Below, piece by piece: positions 15,597-25,270 of a stretch of 64,000 nt of DNA. Both the position numbers and the translations under genes were made by a program. The DNA is from Bacillus sp. FJAT-18017. GTDB lineage: Bacteria > Bacillota > Bacilli > Bacillales > Cytobacillaceae. Location: contig NZ_CP012602.1 in NCBI RefSeq assembly GCF_001278805.1, positions 3,941,501 through 4,005,500 on the forward strand, read 5' to 3'. The first letter of the stretch is position 1. Each line of letters opens with the position of its first letter. The notes below the pieces were generated by a model, which saw nothing but the letters and a program-made list of their open reading frames with translations, was not told the origin of the DNA and did no database searches.

Positions 15597-17780
15597 TTAT
15601 CTTAGACCGAGTGTCCCGATATGCCTGTAGGATTTCAGATCATGGCTTGTTATCTTGCCCGGGGACAGTGCATACAGCGTATTGCTGATATACAGAAGAC
15701 GCTTGATTGCTGGATCATATTCTTCATATATGGATGGCTGTCCGTTGGTGTTATGGTTGATTTTCGACTGGAGTTCAAACCCCTTATCGGAATCGATGCT
15801 GTATACATATGCCCCCTGGAACTCAAAGATTTGATCATATTCATTTTCCTGGCTGTTTTGATAAACGGAGATCGGGAAGGCAAATACATTCTTATCTTTG
15901 TTGAACAATAGTGCTTTATGGTCATCATTCAACGGTGAATACGTCCCTCTGCCGCCGATGATCTCTGTGAACTTCTCTTTCGGATTGTGCATGTCACTGA
16001 CATCGAACAATGAAATTTTCACTCCATCGGTGAGGATGCGCGGCTGTGCTCCCGCTCCTTTTTCCACAACAATTTTTGTGTCATGCCCGAATCCAATCAA
16101 ATGGTTCTCATCATAAGGATGCAAGTAATTGCTGAATCCCGGAATCTTTAATTCACCCAGCACCTTTGGTTTTGCCGGATTGCTGGCTTCAATGACGAAC
16201 AGAGGATCCGTTTCCTTGAAGGTGACCATATAGATGCGATCGCCCATGAATCTCGCTGAATAGATTCGCTCTCCCCTCGCTAGTGATTCAAGCTTTCCGG
16301 TCGGCTTCAGATTTTCATCCAATATATAGAGCGCATTGGAGGATGGCCTGCTTTCATCCCAGGCATATCCCTTTGTCGTCACGACCCGGAAATGGCCATC
16401 ATGTTCATCCATGGAAAACTGATTCAGCACGGTACCCTGCACTAACGCAGACCCCTGGAATTCCACATCCATCCCTTTAATCGAAAACTTATGGATCGTT
16501 GTATCCGGTGCTGGCATCTCTGTCCAATTCCCGCGCGGGTACTCAGCCCAATTCGCAACCGCGAGATAGAGGTTTTCCTTCGACATGTACATTTGCTCCC
16601 CGCTGCCCAGATAGGTGGTGACAGCGGCTTTTTTCCCTGGCTGATTGAGGTCGAACGCCGCAATCATTGTATAATTGGACTCCTTTGATTCGGGGAAATA
16701 ATTGATTTCATCATAACTGACGATTTTTTCGCCAGTACCGGATGCTGTATCCGAATATTTTGGCCTGATATCGAGTCCCTCGTTTTCCCGGAGCAGCCAA
16801 TAATCCGGGTGATGCATGGTGACAAGATAGACCATGCTTTCGACTTTCCGTGCTGACATATAGCTTCCCTCCAGCTCAACCTCCCGGATCAGCACAGGTT
16901 TAGCTGGATTTTTCACATCATATATAACAGCCTTCGTTGACATCATCATAGGTAAAATCTTCGAATCCTTCTCCATTTCTTCATACGGATTTGAAGTATA
17001 GTGATACTGATTGCCGATGACAGCCAATTTCCCTTCATGTAAAAAAAGCTGGTTGGGTGTAAACTCTCCGGGATAAGAAATCTTGGACAAAAGTTTCATA
17101 TCATCCTCCGGCGCAGCCTTAATAATCCTGATTTCGTTCTCTTCCGCCTGGAAAATATGCTTCCCGTCCGTTTTGACGATGTCCGCCTCATCTACCCCCT
17201 GAACCTGATTATTTGTTTGGGAGTATTCAGTATTGGCAGCTTTATCTGCGGATGACTTTTCCTCGCTCATGCCTGACTCACTGGTATCACTCGAAAACCA
17301 GCCGCCTGATGAAGTTCTTTCTTCTTCTTTTAATAGATTTTTATAATAATCATTCAATTCATCCTTCGAGCCTATGACAGGAAGGTCTTCTTTTACAACA
17401 AACTTCCAGGATGTATCCCTTCCCAAGTTTCTCCCTGCGGAAGATTCAAGGTCTTTTTTAAAATGGAGGGTGTAAAATTTTGCATTAAGTTGATACCCTT
17501 CTTTTGGAGGGTCAATATATACGGTTTTTTGATCGTCACTAAGGGAAAGCGCAGTTTTAATTTTCTTTCCTTGATCATCCAAAACAAAGATTGAATCAGA
17601 ACGAAGACTTTCTGTCGAGATTTTTTCAGTAAATTGAATACTCCACACTTTATTGGCCATGACAATGGCTTCTTCGTTCTCTTCCCAGGCGTTGACCAGC
17701 TTGAACTGCGTTAAGAAGTAATAAGAAAGGCCAGCTATAAACAATAACGAAACCCCGCCTAAAATTATCCACTTTTTCAT
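15597..17780 (-). CDS. Membrane-anchored/secreted beta-propeller protein with N-terminal Ig-like domain
   Basis: The 727-residue protein starts with a signal anchor (KKWIILGGVSLLFIAGLSYY). Next is a SbsA/Big_5-type Ig-like domain (about 40-125: IQFTEKISTESLRSDSIFV ... DTSWKFVV), a Ser/Glu-rich linker (about 130-185) and then a beta-propeller domain opening with QVQGVDEADIVKTDG, the hallmark of the family of secreted C-terminal propeller proteins (COG4880). It probably faces the cell wall; ligand and role are unknown. A TCAGGAGGG site precedes the ATG. Monocistronic. Confidence 0.88.
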   Translation of the reverse strand: MKKWIILGGVSLLFIAGLSYYFLTQFKLVNAWEENEEAIVMANKVWSIQFTEKISTESLRSDSIFVLDDQGKKIKTALSLSDDQKTVYIDPPKEGYQLNAKFYTLHFKKDLESSAGRNLGRDTSWKFVVKEDLPVIGSKDELNDYYKNLLKEEERTSSGGWFSSDTSESGMSEEKSSADKAANTEYSQTNNQVQGVDEADIVKTDGKHIFQAEENEIRIIKAAPEDDMKLLSKISYPGEFTPNQLFLHEGKLAVIGNQYHYTSNPYEEMEKDSKILPMMMSTKAVIYDVKNPAKPVLIREVELEGSYMSARKVESMVYLVTMHHPDYWLLRENEGLDIRPKYSDTASGTGEKIVSYDEINYFPESKESNYTMIAAFDLNQPGKKAAVTTYLGSGEQMYMSKENLYLAVANWAEYPRGNWTEMPAPDTTIHKFSIKGMDVEFQGSALVQGTVLNQFSMDEHDGHFRVVTTKGYAWDESRPSSNALYILDENLKPTGKLESLARGERIYSARFMGDRIYMVTFKETDPLFVIEASNPAKPKVLGELKIPGFSNYLHPYDENHLIGFGHDTKIVVEKGAGAQPRILTDGVKISLFDVSDMHNPKEKFTEIIGGRGTYSPLNDDHKALLFNKDKNVFAFPISVYQNSQENEYDQIFEFQGAYVYSIDSDKGFELQSKINHNTNGQPSIYEEYDPAIKRLLYISNTLYALSPGKITSHDLKSYRHIGTLGLR

Positions 17781-18205
17781 CTTTATCCCTCCTGAAAGAT
17801 TAGACGGGAATATTACCGGCCGTGTGTCAGGATAGGAACTACCTGTTAAAAAAATTTAAATTTCCGCCAATTAAAAATGACCCTGCCTTTTATTCTTAGG
17901 CGAGGTCATTTATATGTTCTAGTAAGTACTCGCAAATGCCCTTTTAACGTTTTGTATACTTTCGAGGCCATATCAACAATGAATCCTTTCAGCTCAATTG
18001 CTGATAGTTTTTTCATTATAATCCAAAGAAAAGAGCCACCGTAAACGTACTGGTAGTCTCTCTAGAAAGGCAAGTCATTTAGTTTAAATAGGGGTTGATA
18101 CTTTGTTTTTCCCAGTCATTTCTTATGATTGCGAAACAAAAAGCTTCTCTGAGATTCGGAATGCATACATGATTAAGTCGGAAACCGAAAAAATACAAAG
18201 ATAAA
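17781..18205. other. Intergenic region, two hairpins, no gene recognised
   Basis: It contains the hairpin at 17875-17912 (AATGACC ... GGTCATT). A few short frames at 18060-18200 look weakly coding, but no family or start could be supported. Confidence 0.45.
17875..17912. terminator. Terminator-like palindrome
   Basis: AAATGACC-GCCT pairs with AGGC-GGTCATTT. It is isolated upstream of the beta-propeller gene, and no gene ends close to it. Confidence 0.5.
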
Positions 18206-18234
18206 AATCCGAGCGAGAAAGCGCCTCGGATTCT
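18202..18234 (-). terminator. Rho-independent terminator of the 87-residue gene
   Basis: AATCCGAG...CTCGGATT stem, followed on the minus strand by TTTTTAT, directly after the stop. Confidence 0.85.
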
Positions 18235-18239
18235 TAAAT

Positions 18240-18503
18240 TTACCATTCACTGGTGTAGTCTATTGGTGTTAGGTTTTTTGATGATTGATAATGTTCTATA
18301 GTTTTTAAATATGTCTTCCAATCCCTGTACTTTTGATGCACTTTTTGTTCAAGAATTTCATCAACATGCTTTTCTTCATTATATATTCCTTCTCTACACA
18401 TATTTCCCAGTCTATTAATATACTTTTTAACATATATCTCCTTCAGTTTCCTTTCTCCCTTTATTAGAATATGTTTTTGTTCTAAATACTCCTTAAACTC
18501 CAT
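18240..18503 (-). CDS. Small charged protein of unknown function
   Basis: This 87-residue Lys/Glu-rich protein is predicted to be all helical (VKKYINRLGNMC, VDEILEQKVHQKYRDWKTYL). The N-terminal half looks like the first SAM-like helices of a phage integrase, but there is no catalytic domain, so this is speculative. A GGGGAAG site precedes the ATG, and a good terminator follows, supporting a real gene. It lies directly downstream of jetC on the same strand, separated by about 125 bases. Confidence 0.6.
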   Translation of the reverse strand: MEFKEYLEQKHILIKGERKLKEIYVKKYINRLGNMCREGIYNEEKHVDEILEQKVHQKYRDWKTYLKTIEHYQSSKNLTPIDYTSEW

Positions 18504-18629
18504 TTTAATCTTCCCCTGCCCGAAATATTATTATAAATATCTTTTGTTTAAATGATATGTTGAGCAACTTTACTGGATGACTACCTCCCATTAAAACGAA
18601 ATTACCACAGTACCTCGTCTAGACTGAAA

Positions 18630-21600
18630 TTAGGAAAACAACTCCATCTGCTCCATTTCTCCCAGCCTCTCCAATGCCTGGGGTTCGTGGTCCTGAAAAT
18701 AGGCTTGGTGAAGCTGTTTGACTTTGGTCATGATTTGTTTGTTTGAGTCAGCTGCTTTCCGAAGGCGGCAGCTGTAGATGACCGGGAAGTAGTCGCGCAG
18801 GAATTTTCCTTCTGCGTGCGCTGTGAGTGCAATAATCTGAAATCCGAGCTGCTCGGCAATAAAGAAGACCGGATTCAGAACATGGTCGCTTGATGCTTTT
18901 CCGAATGGATTATCCATGATGACCACCCGGTGGCGCTTTGCTTTGGTTACTGAGTGTTGGCGCTTTTCAGATACATAGTTGAGAATGCCGAGGAACAGTG
19001 TCATATTCTTACTCCACTTCTCTCCGCCTGACCATGCATTAGTCTGTTCCCAGGAGTAGGACCGGGTAGTGACCTGGTTATCATTCGTTACTTTCCGGCA
19101 CGTCACTTTCATGCTTTCATTGTTCATGACAATCCGCAACAATTGCTTAGAATGGGTCCATGTTTCAATTTCCTTACGCACCTTGCCATAATCTTCAGCT
19201 CCATCCGTATTCAAATATCTATCTGAATCAAGCTGCTCCAAAATCCATTCAACGTGCTTGCGAATTCTGCTTTTTCCCTCTTCTCGTGTCCATTCCGGAA
19301 TGGAGAAATGGAAGACTTCCTTCCACTTGTCATCCACTTTGACTTTCGTCTTTTTAGGAATGATAGAAAGTTCTTCTGCAATAGTAAGTAAATGGCTGTT
19401 GATATGAGTGACAAATTGCTCAAGCTGTCTATCGTGGTCGATGATAGTAGCTTCATTGTATTTTATGGCTGTTTGAATCCGTTTTTGCATATGCCCCTGG
19501 AATTCAAGCACTTCCTGATAGGTCTTCTTGCTGTCAATTCCTTGCCTAGCCATTTCTCGCAATTTGACGTTGCTGATTTTGTTCTTACAAAACGTCATGA
19601 ATGCATCTTTCGCCTTACCAACTCTTTCCCACTCGATTCCTACAAGATTCTTCACCTTGACGAGCTGATCAGTCGCTTCTTTTATAAACGCAGGACGTTC
19701 GTACGCAAATGCTTGAAGCTCATTTTCACTCAATACTGCAGCTTGGACAGAAGGACCTTTGAAATGATGCGCCTCTTCAAATCGATCCAATTGGTGGAAA
19801 GCATTCTCAAGAGAAGTCAGTTCGCCCTGAACACGCACTTCTTCCTGTTTTAAGAAAGCCCTCCGTTCCTTCAATTGCCTGTTCTCTTCCTTCAGTTTTG
19901 ACTCCGTTTCCTTCACGTTTCCTTCAAAACTCAGGGGCACCCCCAGCGGAAAGGCCTGTTCGAATTTATTTAAAGCACTCTCAACAGCTGTCTCCTGCTT
20001 TATTTTCCGAGTATTTTGGGCGTCATAATTCTCTTTTTCCTGTTTAACAGACAGTTCAAGCTCCTTGATCCGGTTGCGTAATGCAACAATTCGTTCATTC
20101 CCATTCGGTGGAAAAACGAGTTCTTCATCCAGACTGCCATTCTCAAGCCTTATATCATCCATTCCTTTTAAACATCGTGTAATATCCTTTTCTACCTGGA
20201 TGACTTTAAGCTCAATCTCATTCCGTGAGCTAGATATCTGGCGCAGTTGAAGCTTCAGTTCATCCCGTTCTTCTTGTAAAATCCTCTTTGACTTACCAGT
20301 ATACAAAGCTTGTGCAGTTTTCACTTCTTGGAATATTAAATCGTCTATCAAGCGGGTATGATACCCGGCAGCTTCTTTTGCTTCATCTCGTTTAATCTCT
20401 AGCTCTTCTATTAATCCTTCTCTTTGCTCTTTGTACCGATTAAGCAAGCGTTCATATCCTATCTTTTCCTCTGAAAGTCGCTCCTGCTGGCTAGCGAGTT
20501 TATCCCGTTCTTGCTCAGTATGAAGGTAATCCCTGGCTTGACTCAACTTCCCTTCCAGCCCATTCAATTCATCAGTGTATACCTTAATCTTCTCTTCCTG
20601 GGTTTTCAGACGGTTCTCATTTTCGGAAATAAATGCACGGGTTTCCCTTAGTTGAACCTCCAGGTGCTGTATCATTTGGGATAATTCGTTCAATTGGTTC
20701 TTTTGACCTTGCAGATGTTCATAGGAATACTCATGGAGAAATGCCAATAGCTTGTCCTCAGCATTCTTCCATTTCTGAATATGCCGTTCTATTTCAAGCC
20801 GAGCTTGTCTTGCATTCTCGGCATGGCTCCTTATTGCTCGTTTCCACTCTTGAAAAACATCAATCTGCCCATTATGCCTCCAATGGTCAGGTTCCACTAC
20901 ATTCATATCCGGTATTTCCCCACGAATGAAGCCTCCTGCCTGCTCAATTGACAGCACATGGATTGGGACCTGAAGCTGCTGTTCGATTGACTGAATTTTG
21001 GAAACCACTTTGTCCAGATCCGCTGCTCTTGTCACCAAGGCTGCCGGCCAGAAAGGATATCTCCCTGCTACTTCTCTGTCAGGCTGTTCAAGTGATTGGA
21101 TAAATTGTACCCCAGTCATCAAAAAACCAAATTGGCCAGTCCACTTCCTCAGCTGCTTCTCAAGGAAAGGGTCTGCAAAAAACACATTCTGTTCACCGTA
21201 GTCATCGATTCTCCTAAAGGCAATCCGCTCTCTGAAAAGGCTTGTTTCCCGCTCCCTCTCCAACCGAACAAGCTCATCTTCTACTTGGCGAAGAATTGAT
21301 TCTTGCTTCAAGTAAAGGGAATCCATTAGTGTCCATTGTGGATAAAGCCCTGCCAGTACACCCTTCATTTTCTCTTGGGCTAAGTCAGCCCTCTCTACTT
21401 CTTGTTTTAGTAAGTTATGAGTTTCCCCAAGATTATTTTTCTCCGACTCTAGCCTTTCCTGCTTGTTTCTTTGCTCTATCAGCAACCCTGCAATCCTCTT
21501 ATTCTCATTTTTCAGCTGAACAATCTCTTTATCCAAATACACGAGACGCTGTTCCCATTTCGGCAAGTTCTCTCTAACAGATTCCTCGTTTGGCTTAGAA

Positions 21601-23042
21601 AGTATCTGTTGCTTTATCTTGTTCATCTGGGATTCCATGATTTCCATGGCTCCGGCATTTTTATCAAGAGTTGTATTCGTTCTCCCCAGCATCTCCTGCT
21701 GAACCAGCATGTCCTTATCAATCTGCCCAATTGCATCCTCTATCGGCTTCATTTCCAGTTTTAAGTCTCGTATTTGCTTAAGCACTTCTTCAACTTCTTG
21801 CTCAAAATACCCCTTTAGTTCCCTACTATTTTCATCCAGTCGATCATTAATGTCCTGAATATCTTCATTCTGGTCGAGCAGTGTCAATTTCCCTTTATGG
21901 AAATCCAGAGCTTCCCCAGCTTCTTTCCATTCCTTTTTCAATTGTGCAAGCTTAAGAGAGTGAAATTGTTTCTTAGCGGCGTCCAATGATCCCTCGCCAA
22001 GTGAAAGTCGATATTTAGCCTCTTTCCACTCTGCCTCAATCTCCTTCAAAAAAAGCCTATCTTTATACAATTCAAGGGATAGATGCTTTTTCTTACTCTC
22101 TGTTTCTTCCTCTTCCCATATCTTCATTTTATGGATTAAGTTTTGAAGTTCCTGCTTTGAATTTTCATCCTGTAATTTAATTTTCTCAAGGATTGCTTTA
22201 GCCCGGCCCTTTACTTGTTCGTATTCCTGCTGTCTTGAAAATAGGCCTTCATATGTCGAGGCATAGCGATTTAACTGTTCTCCAATTGCTTTATTTTCCT
22301 CGATTTGCTCCTTCAATTCTTTATACAGTTTGAAGCTGGCCCGGTGCTTTTCAAAAGTATCAGCGAAGGTTGTCGAATTGTGCCCTGCAATTGCTTCTTC
22401 AACTGTCGGAATCAATAGGCGGTCAAACAGTTGATTCGTTTGCTTGCATTCATCAAAAAACGCTTCGACTCCTCCTTCGGTACTGTTGATTTTTACAATG
22501 CTTTCCCACTCAACTGGAATAATGTGGTACTGTTTCTCAATATGCTGCTGAAAACCTTTAATCGTTGGAAAGGTGTGAGCATTCATATACTGTTGGGCCA
22601 TGCTAAAATAATAGTCGGAAATCTCCCCTCGATCTGAAGGCCGGTTGGACTCTTTCCTAACAAACGGGATATTGTCTATACCATGTTTGTCTCCAGCCAT
22701 GTACTCATACACATAACGGTAAGAATCAAGCCCATCTTTCGTTAGATAAAGGCTCACACACGTTACAAGGTACTGTCGGGGCGATTCCGAGAGTATCCAT
22801 TCAATTGCAATATGCGCCGGGTAATTATCGAGCTGCAGTGTCTGCTTTATTTTCCGGTCAGCTAGGCTTGTGTGCGGGATAACCGCCTGCAGCGCTGTTT
22901 GGATGAAGACTGTCTTTCCGCCTCCATTTTCCAGTAGAATGGCTCCGTTGTATCCATCAAACTTAAAGGTTTCATCATTATAGCGCTTCATTCCATCTTC
23001 ATAGATAACATTCGTGAATCGGATTTTACTGATGGTCGGCAT
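18630..23042 (-). CDS. jetC: Wadjet system SMC-like ATPase JetC
   Basis: The 1470-residue SMC/MukB-like ATPase has Walker A ENGGGKT at 38-44, long coiled coils (about 230-560 and 680-1010) around a hinge region near 560-680, the ABC signature WSGGEKWS at 1337-1344 and Walker B VVIMDNPF with D1377. In Wadjet, JetC with JetA and JetB extrudes DNA loops to find small circular DNA. Its start overlaps the end of jetB by 17 bases, so translation is coupled. It is the last gene of the jetD-A-B-C operon. Confidence 0.95.
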   Translation of the reverse strand: MPTISKIRFTNVIYEDGMKRYNDETFKFDGYNGAILLENGGGKTVFIQTALQAVIPHTSLADRKIKQTLQLDNYPAHIAIEWILSESPRQYLVTCVSLYLTKDGLDSYRYVYEYMAGDKHGIDNIPFVRKESNRPSDRGEISDYYFSMAQQYMNAHTFPTIKGFQQHIEKQYHIIPVEWESIVKINSTEGGVEAFFDECKQTNQLFDRLLIPTVEEAIAGHNSTTFADTFEKHRASFKLYKELKEQIEENKAIGEQLNRYASTYEGLFSRQQEYEQVKGRAKAILEKIKLQDENSKQELQNLIHKMKIWEEEETESKKKHLSLELYKDRLFLKEIEAEWKEAKYRLSLGEGSLDAAKKQFHSLKLAQLKKEWKEAGEALDFHKGKLTLLDQNEDIQDINDRLDENSRELKGYFEQEVEEVLKQIRDLKLEMKPIEDAIGQIDKDMLVQQEMLGRTNTTLDKNAGAMEIMESQMNKIKQQILSKPNEESVRENLPKWEQRLVYLDKEIVQLKNENKRIAGLLIEQRNKQERLESEKNNLGETHNLLKQEVERADLAQEKMKGVLAGLYPQWTLMDSLYLKQESILRQVEDELVRLERERETSLFRERIAFRRIDDYGEQNVFFADPFLEKQLRKWTGQFGFLMTGVQFIQSLEQPDREVAGRYPFWPAALVTRAADLDKVVSKIQSIEQQLQVPIHVLSIEQAGGFIRGEIPDMNVVEPDHWRHNGQIDVFQEWKRAIRSHAENARQARLEIERHIQKWKNAEDKLLAFLHEYSYEHLQGQKNQLNELSQMIQHLEVQLRETRAFISENENRLKTQEEKIKVYTDELNGLEGKLSQARDYLHTEQERDKLASQQERLSEEKIGYERLLNRYKEQREGLIEELEIKRDEAKEAAGYHTRLIDDLIFQEVKTAQALYTGKSKRILQEERDELKLQLRQISSSRNEIELKVIQVEKDITRCLKGMDDIRLENGSLDEELVFPPNGNERIVALRNRIKELELSVKQEKENYDAQNTRKIKQETAVESALNKFEQAFPLGVPLSFEGNVKETESKLKEENRQLKERRAFLKQEEVRVQGELTSLENAFHQLDRFEEAHHFKGPSVQAAVLSENELQAFAYERPAFIKEATDQLVKVKNLVGIEWERVGKAKDAFMTFCKNKISNVKLREMARQGIDSKKTYQEVLEFQGHMQKRIQTAIKYNEATIIDHDRQLEQFVTHINSHLLTIAEELSIIPKKTKVKVDDKWKEVFHFSIPEWTREEGKSRIRKHVEWILEQLDSDRYLNTDGAEDYGKVRKEIETWTHSKQLLRIVMNNESMKVTCRKVTNDNQVTTRSYSWEQTNAWSGGEKWSKNMTLFLGILNYVSEKRQHSVTKAKRHRVVIMDNPFGKASSDHVLNPVFFIAEQLGFQIIALTAHAEGKFLRDYFPVIYSCRLRKAADSNKQIMTKVKQLHQAYFQDHEPQALERLGEMEQMELFS

Positions 23043-23769
23043 ATTCCGTCTCCTCCTCCCACTGATAAATAAATTCTAGAATTCCTTTGTTGAATTCTAC
23101 TTCCATAAAGAAACGCTGCACAATTGCTTTTGCTTTTTCTGTCAAAACCATCTCATTGTTACCGATTTCTTCAATCAGCTCCTGGGCATGCAGGAAACGT
23201 TTTGCATTATCCATGAAACTTAGGCGGCTGATTGTGTTTCCTCTCTGCTTCTTGGCACTTTCCTTGATATCATTCATATCTTCCCATTTGTCTACAATCT
23301 GTCCCCAATTATAGGAAAACTCTTGTTCATGTTGTTTCAACTTTTCCATGTCCAGTTCCTTCAGCATTTCAATCCGCTCATGAACCAGCCTTGCCCATTC
23401 ATCAAGCTGAAGAAAATCCCTGGTCGGCTCCAGAGTCTGATAACTGTCATAAAAAGCACCAAACAAGACAATTGAAGCAAAATATAGAAGATAAAGATCT
23501 GCATTTGTCGCACCGGATCTTAAGTAAGTCCTCTTTATATAGTCATTGTTCACATGGAATGGAGACAGCTTCGTCTTCGGAATCATGTACATTTTTTCTC
23601 CGGCAGGGACAACTACACAATCCACTTTATGTGCGAAGCCATCCACAAGCGCCCTAATATCATCATCTGCTATGTATAAAGAAAGGAATTCGAAGCCCCC
23701 GTGTCCGTCACGCGCTAGAACCATATATAGTTCAAAAGTCTGCATCACTTTGCTTTCACTATAATTCAT
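23026..23769 (-). CDS. jetB: Wadjet system JetB (MukE/KITE-like subunit)
   Basis: A 247-residue soluble protein placed between jetA and jetC. Size, position and the C-terminal winged-helix-like stretch (NEMVLTEKAKAIVQRFF) fit the MukE-like JetB subunit, which bridges the kleisin and the SMC heads. Sequence alone would not identify it; the assignment comes mainly from the operon. The ATG overlaps the end of jetA by 11 bases, with the ribosome binding site GGAGG inside jetA. Confidence 0.85.
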   Translation of the reverse strand: MNYSESKVMQTFELYMVLARDGHGGFEFLSLYIADDDIRALVDGFAHKVDCVVVPAGEKMYMIPKTKLSPFHVNNDYIKRTYLRSGATNADLYLLYFASIVLFGAFYDSYQTLEPTRDFLQLDEWARLVHERIEMLKELDMEKLKQHEQEFSYNWGQIVDKWEDMNDIKESAKKQRGNTISRLSFMDNAKRFLHAQELIEEIGNNEMVLTEKAKAIVQRFFMEVEFNKGILEFIYQWEEETEYADHQ

Positions 23770-25270
23770 CCTCCAACCCCTCCATCATTGCAAATTCCAT
23801 TTCCTGTATTGAAAAACGTTCTGTCACATGCAGTGTTTCATCCCGCTCTAATACAACCAATGTCCGGCTGCCCAAAACCGCCATGGCATCATCCAGACTA
23901 TTATTTGAACCTTCTTCTTCACTCTCAACTTTCCCTTTTGTGATTGGTGAGCGTTGATGGAGTATTAGCCAGAAGTCGTAGAAAAACCGCTTATTCAATA
24001 AGTTCTGTTCCTTTTTACGAATGTAGCCAAGGATGCCGGAAAGTTCAGTAATTCCTTCATCCAGCGCTTCGAGTGTAAGCTTCATGATTGTGCCATAATT
24101 TTTTCGGAGTTTCTCTTGATAATCGTTTTCTGTTTGGTCACCCAGTTCCATAAATCCCATTTCAACAGACTCTTCGCGATCTTCCCGGATGTTCTGCTCG
24201 GCAAAAAGGGTAAGAGGGGACCATGACTTCTCCTGATGAACTCGCAAGAATGGATGGAGGAGCCCCTTCATAACCTCCAAGGGGAGCGGGGTGGATATCA
24301 GTCTCGCGTTGATGTCCTGATCAAAGTTAAATGCATCAATACCCGTATAATACAGGGATTCCTGAGCAGCCTTTAACGTATGATTCTTAAGCTCAATACT
24401 TTGCTCTAGCAGCCTTGAATGTTCATAGTGGACCTCTTCTAGCTGATTCGTGATTTCCAGGACGAAAGCATATGTTCTCGCTTCTTTTTTGTGATAGTCT
24501 TTCTCGTAAAGGCGGTCTTTTGTTTCTTTGACAAATTGGCGCAATTCGGTAAATTCCTCGTTTTCCCGCTCCAAGCGGGCATGGATATCTTCCAGGAGCT
24601 GCTTATAACGTTCATATGTATCCTCGGATACAATACTCCGCTGAATCTCATAGCGGAGTTTCACCATTCGTTCATTCAGCGACTCCACGTCAATCCGCAT
24701 CTCATTAATCTGGCGCAATGCTCCCCGGAATTCACCCTTCTCCAATTGCTTCCTAAGCATAAGCTGGTTAATTGAAAGCTGGAACTCGCTATAGAATTCT
24801 TTTGTGGCAAAAATGAGTTCAAGGCCATCCTCATCTAGCGTGTAATATTGAGTGTTTGTTTTAGAATCAAAGTTATTTGCCTTGAGTAGGGAGTACTCGA
24901 GATCCTCTTCCCGTGAAAGTTCCCAGTCAAAGAAGGAGTAGGAGCGCTTTTTTCCTGAGGTCGGTCTGAATGTCAAAATAATTGATGAGGCGATTTCTTC
25001 ACATGCCTGAAAGTCTAGAGTGTATTGCCGTGCTGTCAACTGTTGCAGGAAGAGAGCCAAATCCTTCGTACCCGCTTTCGTACTCCTTATGATTTTTTGT
25101 TCAAAGAAAAACAGCAGTGAAAGGAGTCCAAGCCCCTTCATATCGATAGGTTCATCGAGCTGGTCCTTAACTTTTTTCCGCTCTAGTTCATATAAAGGGT
25201 CAAAGAGCGCAAGACGACGCATTCGCTCTTTGAATCCCGATGTAATGTCTGCAATTTCATTAACTTCCAT
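23759..25270 (-). CDS. jetA: Wadjet system JetA (kleisin, DUF5716-type)
   Basis: The 503-residue helical protein contains a long coiled coil (about 190-300: INEMRIDVESLNERMVKLRY ... FVKETKDRLYEKDYHKKE). Its size and place before jetB match the MukF-like kleisin JetA of the type II-like Wadjet (DUF5716) rather than the DUF3375 form of type I. It should join the two SMC heads of JetC. The ATG overlaps jetD by 11 bases, with GGAGG upstream. Subtype is inference. Confidence 0.85.
   Translation of the reverse strand: MEVNEIADITSGFKERMRRLALFDPLYELERKKVKDQLDEPIDMKGLGLLSLLFFFEQKIIRSTKAGTKDLALFLQQLTARQYTLDFQACEEIASSIILTFRPTSGKKRSYSFFDWELSREEDLEYSLLKANNFDSKTNTQYYTLDEDGLELIFATKEFYSEFQLSINQLMLRKQLEKGEFRGALRQINEMRIDVESLNERMVKLRYEIQRSIVSEDTYERYKQLLEDIHARLERENEEFTELRQFVKETKDRLYEKDYHKKEARTYAFVLEITNQLEEVHYEHSRLLEQSIELKNHTLKAAQESLYYTGIDAFNFDQDINARLISTPLPLEVMKGLLHPFLRVHQEKSWSPLTLFAEQNIREDREESVEMGFMELGDQTENDYQEKLRKNYGTIMKLTLEALDEGITELSGILGYIRKKEQNLLNKRFFYDFWLILHQRSPITKGKVESEEEGSNNSLDDAMAVLGSRTLVVLERDETLHVTERFSIQEMEFAMMEGLEDEL

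Noticed and set aside
15597..17780. Reading the beta-propeller protein as a quinoprotein dehydrogenase
   Set aside because: No PQQ-binding motifs were seen; the GVDEADIVKTDG opening fits the unknown-function secreted propeller family.
18240..18503. Reading the 87-residue protein as a phage integrase fragment
   Set aside because: Only a loose helical similarity, with no catalytic residues; left as unknown.
19392..19853. Plus-strand frames opposite jetC
   Set aside because: Opposite-strand shadows of a clearly coding SMC gene; compositions are not protein-like.
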